The notes under the pieces were generated by a model. It made no database searches, was not told the DNA's origin, and saw nothing but the letters and a program-made list of their open reading frames with translations. The position numbers and the translations under genes were made by a program. A stretch of DNA of 64,000 bases from Meloidogyne chitwoodi (lineage: Eukaryota > Nematoda > Chromadorea > Rhabditida > Meloidogynidae), in the NCBI GenBank assembly GCA_015183035.1, contig JACZZP010000010.1, forward strand, positions 1,860,001 through 1,924,000, in the 5' to 3' direction. Positions 21,819 through 34,918 of this stretch are shown in pieces. Position 1 is the stretch's first letter, and each line of letters begins with the position of its first letter.

Positions 21819-22386
21819 TTGAAAATACATTAATGACACATCAAATATGCAATTCTATTAGTGTCAATATTTTAGATCCTAACACATTTAAAAAAACTGT
21901 TCCATTCTATGTATTCTTTTATAATCTGGATAATGATATTCAAATTATTTTACAACAAACAATTACAAACAAATATTTTATAAATAAACTTGCTAAAGGA
22001 CCTACAGAATATTTAGATGAAGATGTTGTTGATTTAATTGATATGGGGAATAATATTTTTGTTACTTCACATAAACATTCAGATTTGATACATGAGGTAA
22101 ATCTTTTTTTTAATATTATTTAAATATATCAACTTTAAAAAAAATAATATTTTTTTAAATAATAATTTGTAAATAATTAGAGAATTCTTTATAAAAATTA
22201 ATTGATATATTTTAGTATTTCTACTAAATTTATAAATTTAACAAAATTTAAATAAATAATATTTAAATTTCACAGATTTGTACTGAAAATATAAGACAAT
22301 TAAAGGAAAACAAGAAAGACAAAAAAAGACGAAGTGCAGGAAGAATAGGAGGTCGTCATCACGGTAGTCCTTCTACTGGACATTAA
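21819..22386 (+). pseudogene. A4: subfamily I fragment, last two exons only
   Basis: Exon 21819-22096 (MTHQICNSISVNILDPNTF, VPFYVFFYNLDNDIQ, NKLAKGPTEYLDEDVVDLID) and exon 22276-22386 (basic tail ending GGRHHGSPSTGH, TAA 22384-22386). Both keep correct phases and splice sites and are close to A1 and A3. All upstream exons are missing: the family upstream block is joined to intron 6-like sequence, so a deletion removed the signal peptide and body. Any product would be cytosolic and tiny, so I call it a pseudogene. Confidence 0.8.
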
Positions 22387-24189
22387 GGCAAGAAATGAGA
22401 AAATTGAAAGTTTATCGAATTTTTTTAAATTTACTTTCTGATGTTATTCAAAGTGTTTTTTAGTATTGGTATTTTTCTAAATTCGAAATTTTGAAAAAAT
22501 ACCTATTTTTTCAAAATTGACCGTTATGTCCTTTATATAAAATTATTACCTTACCTTGAATAACACTATTACTATTTTCCTTTATTTTTTCAAAAAAAGA
22601 GTAATTAATAGAGCCCGGTCGGTTTTTTCGATATTCGGTTTTTAACCAAAAAAAACTGACCAATCGGGCTCTAGTAAATAAACAAGTCTATAATTTTTTA
22701 AAAAGCCACTAAAATTTTATTTGAAATTCTAAAAAAGCAGTTTTAAATAAAGCTTATTTACCTTATAAATTGAACATAAATTTTAAATTAAATTTTAAGA
22801 TTTATTTAGAAATATTTAAATTAATAGAAAATTATTTTCTTATTAAATGACTTGTTTTTATTTACTCAATTTTTTTTTATTGGTTGTTAAAAAAACTTTT
22901 TTTCTATTTTTTATCTTTACTACTATATATAAACATATTTATTATAATCATTTTAGTTGTTAGCATTATTTACTATTTTTGGATAAAATTTATCTTTCTT
23001 CTTTTTTTTTGGTAAGAAAGGGCTATCGAATGGATTTAAATGATTTTAGAAAATATCTAAAAAATGTCAAAAAACATGTTTTTTTTTGACAAAAGAAAAA
23101 GGTGGTAGCTGCGGTTTTTAGACCATAACTTTTTTTGAATTAAGGTACTGTTGTATTGCAATAAATTTCAAAATTTTTTGCCTGCGGCGCTAAAAATCGT
23201 TTATTTGGAAGAATTTTCTCGATCTAGAAAAATAATATACTTGTCAACAATTTTAAATTTTTTAAAATAAAATAACTCCTTCTAAAACCTCCTTTTATTT
23301 TTCCACTCTTGAAAATGCGTTATAGTTGACTATTTTTTGGGAAAGATGGATTTGCCCACAGATAGATATAGCTAATTTGAGAAACTGATATGGATATAGA
23401 CCCCCAGATTATCCTGATAAGAATACTGAAATTCTTATCCATGCCCAATGGCTGTTACAACATAATATACTCTTGATTTTGATGGAAAAATGGTAAATAC
23501 TTAATAAAAAAAATTTCGCTCTTGCGTTCATTTTTGGCCTTGCGTTTTTGCAAAATGTTTCTTGCGCCCTTCCCTGTTCACCACGCTACAATACAAAGGC
23601 AGAGAGACAAAGTAAATTATATTTCTTTTGCATTGCACAGCTATTTTATAAATATTTATTTATTTCAAAAATAAATAAATATTTGCTATCAATTAATAAT
23701 TTGTTAACATATTTGATTTTTTAAATTTTTTTCCTTCACTAAAAGCGTCAACTCAAAATATTCTAAACAATTGTTTGATACATTTATATGAAACTAAAAC
23801 TTTTTAAAAAAAATGAAAAAGAGATTAATAAAACCAAAAATTCAAGTCTCGATTTCAAATTTTAATTTCCATAACCCTTTTTAACTTTTCTCAAAAAATA
23901 TTACAAGAAATGAAAAGATTATATTTTTTTAATTTTACCCAGTCTATTAAAATACTTTTAAATCTTATTGTTAGAGGGAAAATTTAATTGTATAAAATTT
24001 GTTAAAAAATTATGAAAACTTTTAATTATTTTGCAGAAAATTTTTTTCTTTATTTAATTTTATCAAAAATACACTAAACTATAATTTTAATATTTATTTA
24101 ACTCACAACCAACTCTTTTGTTAGCAGTATTTTTGAAATAAAAATTAAAAGGAGGGATATTTTTTTTTGATTTAATTAAATTTTATTTA
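22387..24189. other. Spacer between A4 and A5 with repeat debris
   Basis: No gene seen. About 22870-23000 is the subfamily I 3' flank block. About 23150-23200 has the GCCTGCGGCGCTAAAA module. About 22610-22675 has a small GGTTTTT/AAAAACC inverted pair. The rest is AT-rich with no readable structure. Confidence 0.5.
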
Positions 24190-24460
24190 GAAATATACCA
24201 ACAAAATTGATTTTTTAATTTTTAGATTTGTTAGAGAAAAAAATTAAAAATAAATCCACATTAACAAAAGGGCATTTACATCCCTTCTCAAATATATCTA
24301 TAAATAAATTAATAATGCCAACCATTTTTAACAGGAAATATAAAAAATAGTATAATAAATTAAGAGATTTAAATATTTTATTTAATTACTCCTCCCATTT
24401 ATTTGTATTTTTTGAGGGTAAATTTAAATCCATCAAAATACATCTAATTAACTCATTCAA
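24190..24460 (+). promoter_or_regulatory. Upstream block of A5, separated from its gene by an insertion
   Basis: Carries TTTGTTAGAGAAAAAAATT, AAAAGGGCATTTACATCCC, AAAATAGTATAATAAATTAAG and CTCCTCCCATTTATTTG, ending ACTCATTCAA. In other genes the ATG follows about 100-200 bp later; here a 566-bp foldback element intervenes. Confidence 0.6.
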
Positions 24461-25026
24461 GTAAATAACCAGTTTATGTCCTACCTGTCCGCAAAGAGAA
24501 TTCGCTCTTTTCTTTTCTTCTCTTGCATTTTTGGCGTTAGGAGAAGTGCACGCTTATTTTTCCTCTACACTGTAATATGCCTTTTGGCACTTGGAAAGAA
24601 AGGGATAAAATAAGTAAAATTAATTAATAATTAAGTGAAAATATATTTATTTTAAAAGTAACTAAAGATTAATAACCAAAGAACATAAATTTTGGACAAC
24701 ATTCTCAAATATATTTCAAGAAGATCAGGTGGGTAACAACCTTTTATTGGATTATTTAAGGGATAAAAATCAGTAAAAGGATAAATATTTAGGTAATTCA
24801 GCTTCTGTAATATGTCTCATCTGACGGACAATGCTGAATCTTAATCACTTAATTATTAATTAATTTTAATTATTTTATCCCTTTCTTTCCAATTGCCAAA
24901 AGGCATAATATTATAGCGGAGAAGGAAAAATAAGCGTGCACTTCTCCTTACGCCAAAAATGCAAGAGAAGAAAAGAAAAGAGCGAATTCTCTTTGCGGAC
25001 AGGTAGGACATCAACTGGTTATTTAC
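24461..25026. mobile_element. Foldback element between the upstream block and ATG of A5
   Basis: Arms pair GTAAATAACCAGTT / AACTGGTTATTTAC and CCTACCTGTCCGCAAAGAG with its complement, and continue through a GCGTGCACTTCTCC segment. No target duplication could be fixed. A half copy lies at 15390-15770. Confidence 0.75.
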
Positions 25027-25122
25027 CCCTATATAATAAATATAAACTAATAAAATTTATTTATTTTTAATATTTTAATTAACATTCATTAATTTTTAGA
25101 AATTAAATTGAAAAAATAAAAA

Positions 25123-28100
25123 ATGAAACTTTTTCTCTTTATTTTCCTTGTCATTTTAGCTATTAATTGTTTTCATTTAATCTTTGGAATGGATCCAGAA
25201 AGAAAAAGTAAATTTTATTTAAAACTTTTAAATAAATTTAAAATTTTAAAAAATTAATTTATAAAAATATTTTTAAATATTAATTTAAGATCCTGTGCAA
25301 CAATTTAGAAGTTGGTATTTTTTAATAAAAATAATAAATATTTTGGATAATTTATACTAATCTGTTAAATCTAAAACAAAAAATTTATATTAAATATTAA
25401 TTTAAAATATTTAAGAAACACAAAAAGAAGGAAAGAAACTAAGCTCAATGTCAAGGTCTCATAAAAAACATTCCACTCGTTTGTCTCGTGAGGGTACACC
25501 ATCACCTCCTCAATCACCTGATGATATTCCTGAAATACCTCAAAATGAATTTTCACTAATTCAATTATCAATATTTATACGGGTATTACGTAAAATTGGA
25601 ATTAATGAATTAAAAAATAATAAAACAAAAATGCTTAAAATAATCGTTACTTTTGCAAGAAATTTAATTGAAGAAATGAATTATGCTAGAAATGATACAA
25701 TTATAAAAGAAACATTTAATAAAGTAGATAAGGTAAAATAATTAATTTAATAGATTTCAAAAATAAATAAATAAAACAATTGAGAGCTAAATGAGTGTAA
25801 AATGTTTAAATATCTCAAAATTATTTTTTATTAAATCTTAATTAAATACACACTTTTTTACTTTTAAATTTAATAAAAAGTGGGCATATCACAACTTATC
25901 TCACAAGGGAACATATCAACATGCCACTCACCGATTTTGGCAAAACTTATACCATTCTAAAGAGCTTTTTGAGTAGATATAGGATCTAAATTTTTACGTG
26001 CTGTGGTTAAGATATTGAAAAGTTATGAGCTTTTAAAGTTTAAAAAAAGAGGCTCTCCACACAAATGATCACCTCTATACTCTATTTTCCTTTTGTTTTC
26101 CATGCAGCGGCAGTCTGCCTTCTCTTCTTTTCCTCTTTTTTCTTGGAGTAACTGGCTGCCGCTGCAAGGAAAAGAAAAGAGAGAAGTGAGGTGATCTTAA
26201 GGGCTTAGTAAAGAGTAGAGAGAAAGGAACGCTAGAGGAAATGGAACATTTTTTTAAACTTTAAAAGCTCGTAACTTTTCAATATCTTAACCACAGCACG
26301 TAAAAATTTAGATCCTATATCTACTCAAAAAGCTCTTTCGAATGGTATAAGTTTTGCCAAAATCGGTGAGTGGCATGTTGTGTCAGCCAAGATTGTGCCA
26401 TTAAAAATTAGACTGCGTGCCTGCGGCTATTTGGGGTGTACTAATTTTTAATTTAAAAAATTAAAATTTTTTAAAATATTTTTTATAGATTATTTTTTAT
26501 TACGATAATATGCTTGATACATGCCGAGACGAACATATTGATAATTTAACAAATACAATAGAAAAAAATAATAATTTAGAAAATATAAGAGAATATAAAT
26601 TGAATTTTATTAGACAAAGATTGAATGACTTTGAATTAACAATGAAAAATTATGATTTCAACAGATATTTGATTAAAAATAAAATAATGCCATATAAATA
26701 TTCAATGGATAATGTTATGAATATGGTGGAGAGTTTAAAGTAAATTAATTATTTAAATAATTAATTTATTTTTTTATTTGAAACAAAAATTTTAGTGAAG
26801 AAAATCTTAAAAAATTGTTCGTTAATGTTGGAGTATTGAATATATTAGATAAAAATATTTTTATACTTTGGCATTTATTTGTTTCTGCCAGAATGTTAAT
26901 TCGTTTATTTATTGAGTCTTGTCAAGATGAAGATTATTTTAATGAATTTCACAATAAAATGACTTTAGAGTAAGGATTTTTGTGTTTATCATTTAAAAAA
27001 ATAAAAAACATTGGCTCCCAGAAAATTGGTCAGTACTCGGAAAATGCGAAGTATCAATACAAAAAATTACAAGAAAAAACAAAAATATATGAAAAACACA
27101 AAAACATGTGTATGGTAGAAAAACCAATAGAAAAATTTTTGTATTTCATGTATTTTTATTTTTTACTCAAAAATACATTTTTGTGTTTTTCCAAGAAAAC
27201 CAAAAATTCAATACAAAAATACATAAAAACACAAGTACATAAGAAGTAAAATGCTTTTTGTGTTTTTCATGTATTTTTGTTTTTTCTTGTAATTTTTTGT
27301 ATTGATACTTCGCATTTTCCGAGTACTGACCGATTTGCCGGTCACGAAAACATTAGGGGTTAAAAATATTAAATATAAAAAATATAAGTTAAAGTAAAAA
27401 AGCAATGCCTCAGTTCATTTGAGAGAAAGTTTATTTATTGTTAATTTATCCTCTTGTTTTTACTATTAAAGGCTATTATACTACATAACAAACAAAAGTT
27501 TTTTAAATCTTATAATTTTAGTTTAAAATTTTATAATTTATTTGATTATTATATTGCCAAAAAGGTCTTATTTTTTAAATAAAAGTTTAAATTCTAAAAC
27601 TATTTTGCTACTCCAATAGAATTTTATTTGAATAATTTAATTTAACATTTTTTAATTTTAAGAAATAAAAATGAATTAATTTCAATTCGAAGTTATATTG
27701 AAGTTTATGATGAATTTGAATTAAAAGCAAATGAATTATTTAATATTATGAAGAATTTGACTTTTTTACAAAATAAAAACATTGATTTTAACCCTAATGT
27801 TAATTACAATGATAGTGATGATGATGAAGAAGATTTAAGTAAGAAATAATTAAACTTTATTTTATATTTGTATTGGGTAAAATAGTGTTCATTTTCCATT
27901 AATCTCTCCAAACATCTAAGTGTAAATGGAGAGTTTTACACATTAACAATAGACTAAAAATACAATTTATCAAAATATGTAGATAAATAATTAATAATAA
28001 AGAAAAAATGATTGGAATAACAAAAGGGGACAGGGATCTTTTACATAATACGTTTCAATTGTTTATAAAAAAAGATTATAAAGTAAGTCTTCGTAAAAGT

Positions 28101-29975
28101 GATGTGCTCCATAATTTGCCGTTTTTGTGAAATTGAGAATATTAGGAAATGAGATTAACCAATTTCTTTTTTTTTTAATTTTATTAAAAAATTAACTTAA
28201 ATAACTTAAATAATTTTTAAAATTAAGTAACACGTGAATTAATGCTTCTAACTCTTTCTGATGCGGAATCTGGAAATGATGAATCAATTTATATATTGAC
28301 ATTTTACAGAGAAGATTTTCGTCATAAATACTTGCCATTGACTTATAAACATGAAAAAAGTAATATTATTTATTTTTTAAATTAATTATTATTTTTATTA
28401 TTGTCACCCCTTTACGTTTTAGATGTAGGGACCTCTCTCGGATTATTCCTATCGGAGTATTTTCAGACAATTCCTCTTTTAGCGGAAAATTCCTCTTCGA
28501 GCAAAATTATTGGAAAATTCTTCTCTGGAAAATTTCTCTTTCAACAGAAAAATCCTTTTCACAAATAATTATTAAAATAATTTTGGATCATTTAAAAAAT
28601 TGTATTATGTATGAATAATCTTATTAAAATGATCCAAAATTATTTTAAAATTTCCAATAATTTTCCGTTGAAGAGAATTATTCATAAAATTATGGAGGAA
28701 TTCTGAGCGAATAATCCGTAGAGGAAAAATTGGGTAATCTACGTTACAGACAGGTTCTTACCTATATTTCTCTAAAATGTTTTATTAAAGATATTTAAAA
28801 TAAAATATTAATTTATTTATTAAAAAATATATTTTTTTATTATTTAGTGGGAGAACCAACAATTTCTGAGTGTTCAACAATCATAAATTATTTAAATACT
28901 CCATATTTTTATTATCTTTTTAATTCTTTAAAAGATGAATTAAAATTAAAAATTGAAACTAATTTAATAAATAAATATTTAATAGAAGAAATTGAAAAAG
29001 AAAATAATGGTCAATTACAAAAAGTTTATTTAAATCAAAATGTTGAAAATCCTTTTATATTGGATAATGGAGTTGAAATTCTTCCTCAAGAAAGAACTAG
29101 ACTTATTCTAGCTGTAATTCTTTAATAAAACTATTGGCTCTAGTTTAGCTAGTTTAGGACAAGCGTCCCATGATAGTATTTGCTTATTTTTCTCTGAGGA
29201 TAAGAATATTTAAAATAAATTAAAAGGATATGCTTATGTTAGTTTACTAGGAGATTTCAGCGCCACAGGTCAAAATTTTTAGATTTACTTCAACCTAGTT
29301 TTTAAAAATTCTTACTTTTCAGCGCCGCAGGGAAATTTTTTTTAATTTTTAACCTCAGTTGCCAAAAATTATACTTTAGTGCCGTAGGCGAAAATTTTAG
29401 ACTTAATTTTGCTTCAAAAATTTTTAAAATAAAGGAAAATAACTCGAAAAGCAACTAATGTACTCAAAATACCTTTCCCTTAATAAATGATTCGAACCCA
29501 AATCAATTTGATAAAATAGTCTAGCGCACTAACCACTAAACCATCGATGCGCGATTGGAAAAAAAAGTAAATTATGTATATATATAAACGTTCTCTTTTC
29601 TTTTCTTCTCGCTTGTAAAAATAAATTGGGGATTGAACAAGGGAAAAATATTAAATATGTCAGGCATTAAGAGTTACATATTATATTCAGCGGATATTAC
29701 GGATACCCGCGGATAACGACCTCATATCCGTATCCGCGGATATCCGGATATTATCCGTATCCGTAGAAATGCCTGCAATATAATAAGTAAAAGCTACATA
29801 AATTTATTAAATCAATTCATATTTTGATATATTAGTTTTGGAACGCAAATACTATAATGGGACGCATGTCCTAAACTAGAGCCAAAATATTTTAAGAAAA
29901 GAATATATTTTTATTTTTAAGATTAATGAATATTGCCTACTTCATATTACTAAGTTACTACAAAAAAGAGGATAA
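25123..29975 (+). CDS. A5: subfamily II secreted-protein gene, eight exons
   Basis: Exons 25123-25207, 25416-25732, 26489-26739, 26796-26969, 27663-27838, 28228-28359, 28848-29113 and 29922-29975; 1455 nt, 484 residues. Signal peptide MKLFLFIFLVILAINC. Exon 2: SPPQSPDDIPEIP and FSLIQLSIFIRVLRK. Exon 3: MLDTCRDEHIDNL and NFIRQRLNDF. Exon 4: IFILWHLFVSARMLIRLF. Exon 5: LISIRSYIEVYDEFELKAN, ending in an acidic DDDEED run. Exon 7: NNGQLQKVYLNQNVENPF. The last exon ends early (TKLLQKRG, TAA 29973-29975), so it lacks most of the RGR-rich tail seen in A2. No internal stop. Three introns carry foldback or MITE insertions, all clear of the splice signals. Probably functional, but no expression evidence is available here. 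Confidence 0.83.
25918..26380. repeat. Foldback repeat in A5 intron 2
   Basis: Long arms: ATGCCACTCACCGATTTTGG and its complement, through TATAGGATCTAAATTTTTACG. The loop has a GGCAGTCTGCC/CTGGCTGCCGCTGC pair. No exact duplication read. Confidence 0.75.
27013..27346. mobile_element. GGCTC-type MITE in A5 intron 4
   Basis: Ends GGCTCCCAGAAAATTGG and GCCGGTCACG, arms GTACTCGGAAAATGCG, exact 8-bp duplication AAAACATT (27005-27012, 27347-27354). Same family as the exon-1 insertion of A1. Confidence 0.85.
29136..29883. mobile_element. GGCTC-type element in A5 intron 7
   Basis: Ends GGCTCTAGTTTAG and CTAAACTAGAGCC, flanks AAACTATT/AAAATATT (seven of eight). The interior has the shared GCGCCGCAGG module, a tRNA-like segment and a nested CGGATATCCGG-rich piece (about 29690-29775). 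Confidence 0.75.
29488..29558 (-). repeat. tRNA-derived (SINE-like) segment
   Basis: On the minus strand: ATCGATGGTTTAGTGGTTAG (A-box-like), then GGGTTCGAATC (good B box). The acceptor stem does not pair, so it is a tRNA-derived repeat rather than a tRNA gene. Confidence 0.55.
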
Positions 29976-30415
29976 AACGAGGAATTTAAATTTTTTGTTT
30001 ATCGGTTTTTGGGATTCTATTTAATTTTTACATTTTAAATTTATTTTATCAGTTGTTGCATTTGATTTCCCCGAAACTTTTTTTATTATTTTTTCTAAAT
30101 TTTCTTTTAATTATATTTATTAGAGTATTTCTCTTGTAACTACGCAACTCTAACCAATTACAGGAGTAATTATTTTAGTTGTTAGTTTACTATTTTTGGA
30201 TAAAATTTATCTTTCTTCTCTTTTTGTGTGATGAAAGGAAATATAATAAATATGGTTGCAGATTTTAATTGCTAAAAACACAAAATAGTGACTAAAATAG
30301 TTGCTAAAAAGGTGTCGAAATAGTTACCAGAATGGATATCCACTACATATGCATAAAAAATAGCTAAAATTTTCTTTAAAAATAAATAGGTATTAATTAA
30401 AAAATATCATAAAAT

Positions 30416-30560
30416 TTAATTTCGCCTTTCACAATTGCATATTAAGTAGTTTTCTAAATTTTCAGGTTCAAAATTCATTCCATTCTCAGTAAAAACATTC
30501 TTGTAAACCGAAAAACTTCTTTCAATATCTGTCGAGGTTATAGGATTCGAATTTGATTGC
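30416..30560 (-). pseudogene. Second hAT transposase C-terminal fossil
   Basis: Minus-strand frame ending TAA at 30416-30418 reads ITSTDIERSFSVYKNVFTE...ENLENYLICNCERRN. The S.DIERSFS.YK pattern is that of the hAT C-terminal region. No element ends were found. It lies between A5 and A6; the rest of 29976-31010 is AT-rich with a GGATAAAATTTATC flank fragment near 30180-30215. Confidence 0.6.
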
Positions 30561-31010
30561 AGACATCATGTTAGGATCCATATCAATTTCCCTCTTTCTC
30601 CCAGTTAAAACTTAGCAATTTCGACGAATTTGAGAGAATGTCTAAACTTTACCACAATATAAGTCCTTATTATTTAATTTTTGTTAAATTGGTGATGTAA
30701 TATACCTATTAGTAACTCAAAAATATTAATTCTTTTCTATATTTATAAATTCTTGGGACTCTAATGAACTGATTATTACCTTCAATGTTAGAAGCTTTTA
30801 TTGATTATTTCGAGAACATTTTTTTAAATTTATTGCCTGATTAATCAAAATTGCCTAAAATCAATTTTAAAATTTATTGACAGAAAAATATGTGCGAGAG
30901 TAATGGATTCTCTCCCATCTCTTCATTTTTCTTGGCATTTAATTTACCTATATTCCCCTCTTATTAATTTACCTTCATAAAATTATTTAGCTAAAATTAT
31001 ATTAAAAAAG

Positions 31011-34000
31011 ATGAAGGTTTTACTATTTATTTTATTATTTTTTATAATTAATTTGCTTCAATTTCAAGTGACGAACGGAATGTTTCAAAGAGATCGTTTA
31101 GTATTTTTAAAATTTAATTTTAATTAATCTTTAAATAAATAAATTAAATAAAATTAAGCCAACAAAGGAAAACAAATTGTTGAAAACTCAAATTTAGAAA
31201 ATGTTTCAATTCAAAATGTTAACCCAAAATTTCCACAATTAAATTTTACTTTAATTCAAATAACTATATTAATTGATATATTGGTTTATAGAAATTTAGA
31301 AAATGATATAATTAATAAAGATGATATGGAATTAAACCAAATTATTGAAGAAAATGGTAAACAATTTATTGAGCAATTTAAGAATAATAATAGATCTGAT
31401 AATTCTCAATTAGTTAAGGAAACATTTGAAAAAATTAAACAAGTTTGTATAAAATTATTAATAATTATTTCATTAGATGTTTTCTTAGGTAAACAAAAAT
31501 AAACAAAAAGATAATTAGAAAGACTCCCCTGTTGTCAATAAAAGGATTTTAATAAATATTTTATAAGGTTTGATATATCTGATTCTCACTAACCAAGAGG
31601 TGGTAGAGTTATCCTCTCATATTGATGTTGTTAAATTAATTATACCCTGGGCCATAAATTAAAAAAATAACTAAGAAATAAAGAACAAAGTTTAGCCATA
31701 TCCGGTCATTTAAATCTCATAATTAAAAATAGTGTTGTATCAGTACAAACAGATATAACAATATTTATTTGAAGAAAATAATACAATTTAAGAAAAAGTT
31801 GAGAAATAGTAATAAGAATAATGGGAATTATACAATGGAGCAATATTTAATAATTTAACGAGATGAATACAGGAGTGAACCTTTTATAGTATTTAAATAG
31901 CCCTTTTATAGTAGTGTTAATTCACTACAACATTAAGTAGTAAAGAATTAATACTTTTTAAGTTACAATATTTAAATCCTAATTCTTTTTGTCGAGATCT
32001 CGATCACAAACTGAACTTTATTTTAAATTAATTTTTAACTTTTATTTTTTTTAATTTACAAGGTTATTGAATATTATAAAATAATGTTAGCTGCATTACC
32101 TCAAATTAATTTAATTAATTTAGAAGAAGAAAATAAATTTAAAATGATTAAAGAAAGATTAATAAATATGAGTGTAACAAAGAATGAAGAAAATTATACA
32201 TCATTTTTAAAATGTTGGAGTATTAGATCTTTGGATTATAAAACAATGACAATTGAAGAAATGGTTGAGGCAGCTATGAAAATAATTAATAATGTTTTTT
32301 GGTAATTAAAAAAATATAATTTTTAATTAAGAGAAAGTTGGAAATATTTTTTAAGTATCAAATAAGTCAGAAATTTAGTTGTTTTTTTTTCTATCATGGG
32401 AGGCCATTTCACCAAGCCCAATATACTGTTGCCAATCCATTTTCTACAAATTAAACATTAATTCATTTTTTTCTTCAAAATTTAAAAAATAACAATTAAT
32501 TTGTAATATTTAATTAGATTGACAATTTTCAAAGTTTTTGAACATTTTAAATCTAACCATTTTAAAATAAAAATTTTTAAAAATAAAGGGGGGTACTTAA
32601 CTAAAAATAAATTTTATATAAAGGTTCAATATTAAATTAGCTTGATTTTGTTAATAAATGTTTAATACCAATCCCATAGTATAATAATTAATTTTCTTAG
32701 AACCAATAAATTATTTTAAAAATTAATAATATTTTTTTAAAGGAAATACGACCGTAAAAAATTTGATAATCTTTTCAATAAATGTATGGAAATAACAAAA
32801 AGTGAAAAAAATATTTTTATTATCTTTCATTTATTTGCATTTGCTCGAATGCTTATTAGAGAATCTATTATTTTATCTCATTCTCAAATAGTAATTGAAG
32901 TTGGAACTCTGGGAAAAATGAATCATTATGATTATTTATTATTTCTTAATTGGAAAATGAAAAAACAACATAATTTAGAAGGAAATCAGTTTGTTTTTTA
33001 TTTTTTAAATTTTATTTTTAAATAAAAATTAGAAAGAAGATTTCCATTCTAACTATGTTAGAGCATATGACGAATTAGAAATTAAAGCAAATAATGTTAT
33101 GGCAATATTAGAGTATTTAAATATTATAAATGGAAAAAATATTTTATTTAATTATAACAATAGTATTCATTGTAAGGAAAAATTTTTTTAAATCTGATAT
33201 TATATATTTCATTTAAAAGAGTTTGAGAGTTTAGTGACAAGCTTCCTGTCTCAATTAGTAATAAGCAGGCCTCAGAAAATTGAAAAACCATAGGGGAGTG
33301 TAGAAACATGACTTTAAGTTTCTAATAAAAATAATTCAAAATATTCAAAATATTTACTCAGTTTAAAATTTAATATAAATTAAGGCAATGTTGTTAGAAA
33401 TATAATATTAAATAAGAAAAATTAATTGTTGGGATATTTGGGATATTTCTTCTTTATTAGGATATATTTATTGGGATATGTTTATTAGCATAGGACATAG
33501 GATGCTTTTAGGAATGAACACATAGGACTGTTCATAATCTCCCCCAGGACTGTAGAATCATTTTCTTAGCAAAATATATATAGCTGGGGCCATAGGAATT
33601 AAAAACAAAAGAAAAAAGGGAAACAAAGTTTATAAAAGCAATATTTGTTAGTCTTTTGATTAAGATGAAGCGCACAGATTATATGTTTAAACTTTTTAGG
33701 GAAGGAAGGATGATTAATTTTATGTAAGAAAAATAAGTATTAAGGCAAAGTCAGGGGAGCAAAGTTTTACATTTAAATTCGCAATTGTGCGACAGGGGAA
33801 TAAGCTCATTTTAAGTGATTACCGAGGCTGCTCCACACTTAACTACGCTGAACTATTAAATATTAAATTAAAAAAATTAATAAGTAACCATTTTATTTAA
33901 TAAATTAAGTACGCAAAAATAAGCTAATTACTTTACAACAAGCAGAAAACGAAGAAAATTTAATTTATCCAGCAACATTTAAATATGATGAAAAAGAATT

Positions 34001-34488
34001 ATTTACCAATTTATTAAATTTAAATTATCTAAATTTATTATATAAACATAATGGTAATTAAATAAATTTAAAATATTTATATTTTTCTGTTTTAGTAATA
34101 TTTAATAATAATTTAACATTTGACGAATGTCAAATAATAATTGGAAAAATAAAAGAATGTAAATTAAATTCATTTTACGAATTATATGACAATTTGGTAG
34201 AATATTCTTTTATTCAAAACAAAATTGAACATCTTATAAATCCATTTTTAATTGAACAAATAATAAATTAAATAAAAAATCCAGAAAAACGAAAATACCT
34301 CAATGAAGCATTTAAAAATGATGACGAAGATAGTCAAGTGAAATCTTTACAAAAACACGAAGACCTCATTACTATCGTATGTTTTTATTTTTTATTTTAA
34401 AAAAATAAATAAAATGAAATCTTTTAATAATTTTATTTAGATATCGAATACATGTATTAATATAGGTATTGCATATTTAAATAATTGA
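31011..34488 (+). pseudogene. A6: subfamily III secreted-protein gene with a frameshift and a premature stop
   Basis: Exons 31011-31095, 31159-31442, 32063-32301, 32743-32988, 33033-33171, 33910-34053, 34096-34376 and 34441-34488. Signal peptide MKVLLFILLFFIIN. Body motifs: FTLIQITILIDILV; VIEYYKIM with MIKERLINM; IFIIFHLFAFARMLIRES; AYDELEIKAN; ENLIYPATFKYDE; FDECQIIIGKIKE. Against the paralogue A9, exon 5 is one base short (139 versus 140 nt; CTAACTATG where A9 has CTAAGCTATA), which shifts frame. Exon 7 has an in-frame TAA at 34269-34271 where A9 has GAA in ATGGATGAAATA. Exons 1 to 4 are intact, so a truncated secreted protein remains possible. Confidence 0.8.
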
Positions 34489-34918
34489 CAATATACGATT
34501 AAATGAAAAAATTATTAATTTTTTTAATTTATAGCAACTTTGAAAAAAATTGTATAATTATTTGAGTAGCTTCCTTTTAAACAAATTATTTAGTTTTTCT
34601 CTTTTTTGTCTCAATTGTTTGCATAAAAGCTACTCTAATAATTAATTTATTAGAAAGGATGACCGCAATCTGTAAAAAACAAAATTAAATACATTTTATT
34701 TATTTTTTAATCATTGTTTTTTAAAACTGATAAAAGTATACCTAAGTAATTTTTAAATATTATTTAAATAATTATTAAAGTTATATATTATACAATTTTT
34801 ATTTATAAAAAATAATATTTCTAGAGTTAATAGAAAATAAATTATTAGATTTTTTAAATTCTGTCAGTTTATAATTAATCTAAAAATTAAATTAAAACAA
34901 TTTATTTCGTGTCGGGGC

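Noticed and set aside
33400..33600. Possible solo copia-type LTR (begins TGTTAGAAATATAATATT)
   Set aside because: No matching end, target duplication or second copy could be read; kept as unassigned intron sequence of A6.
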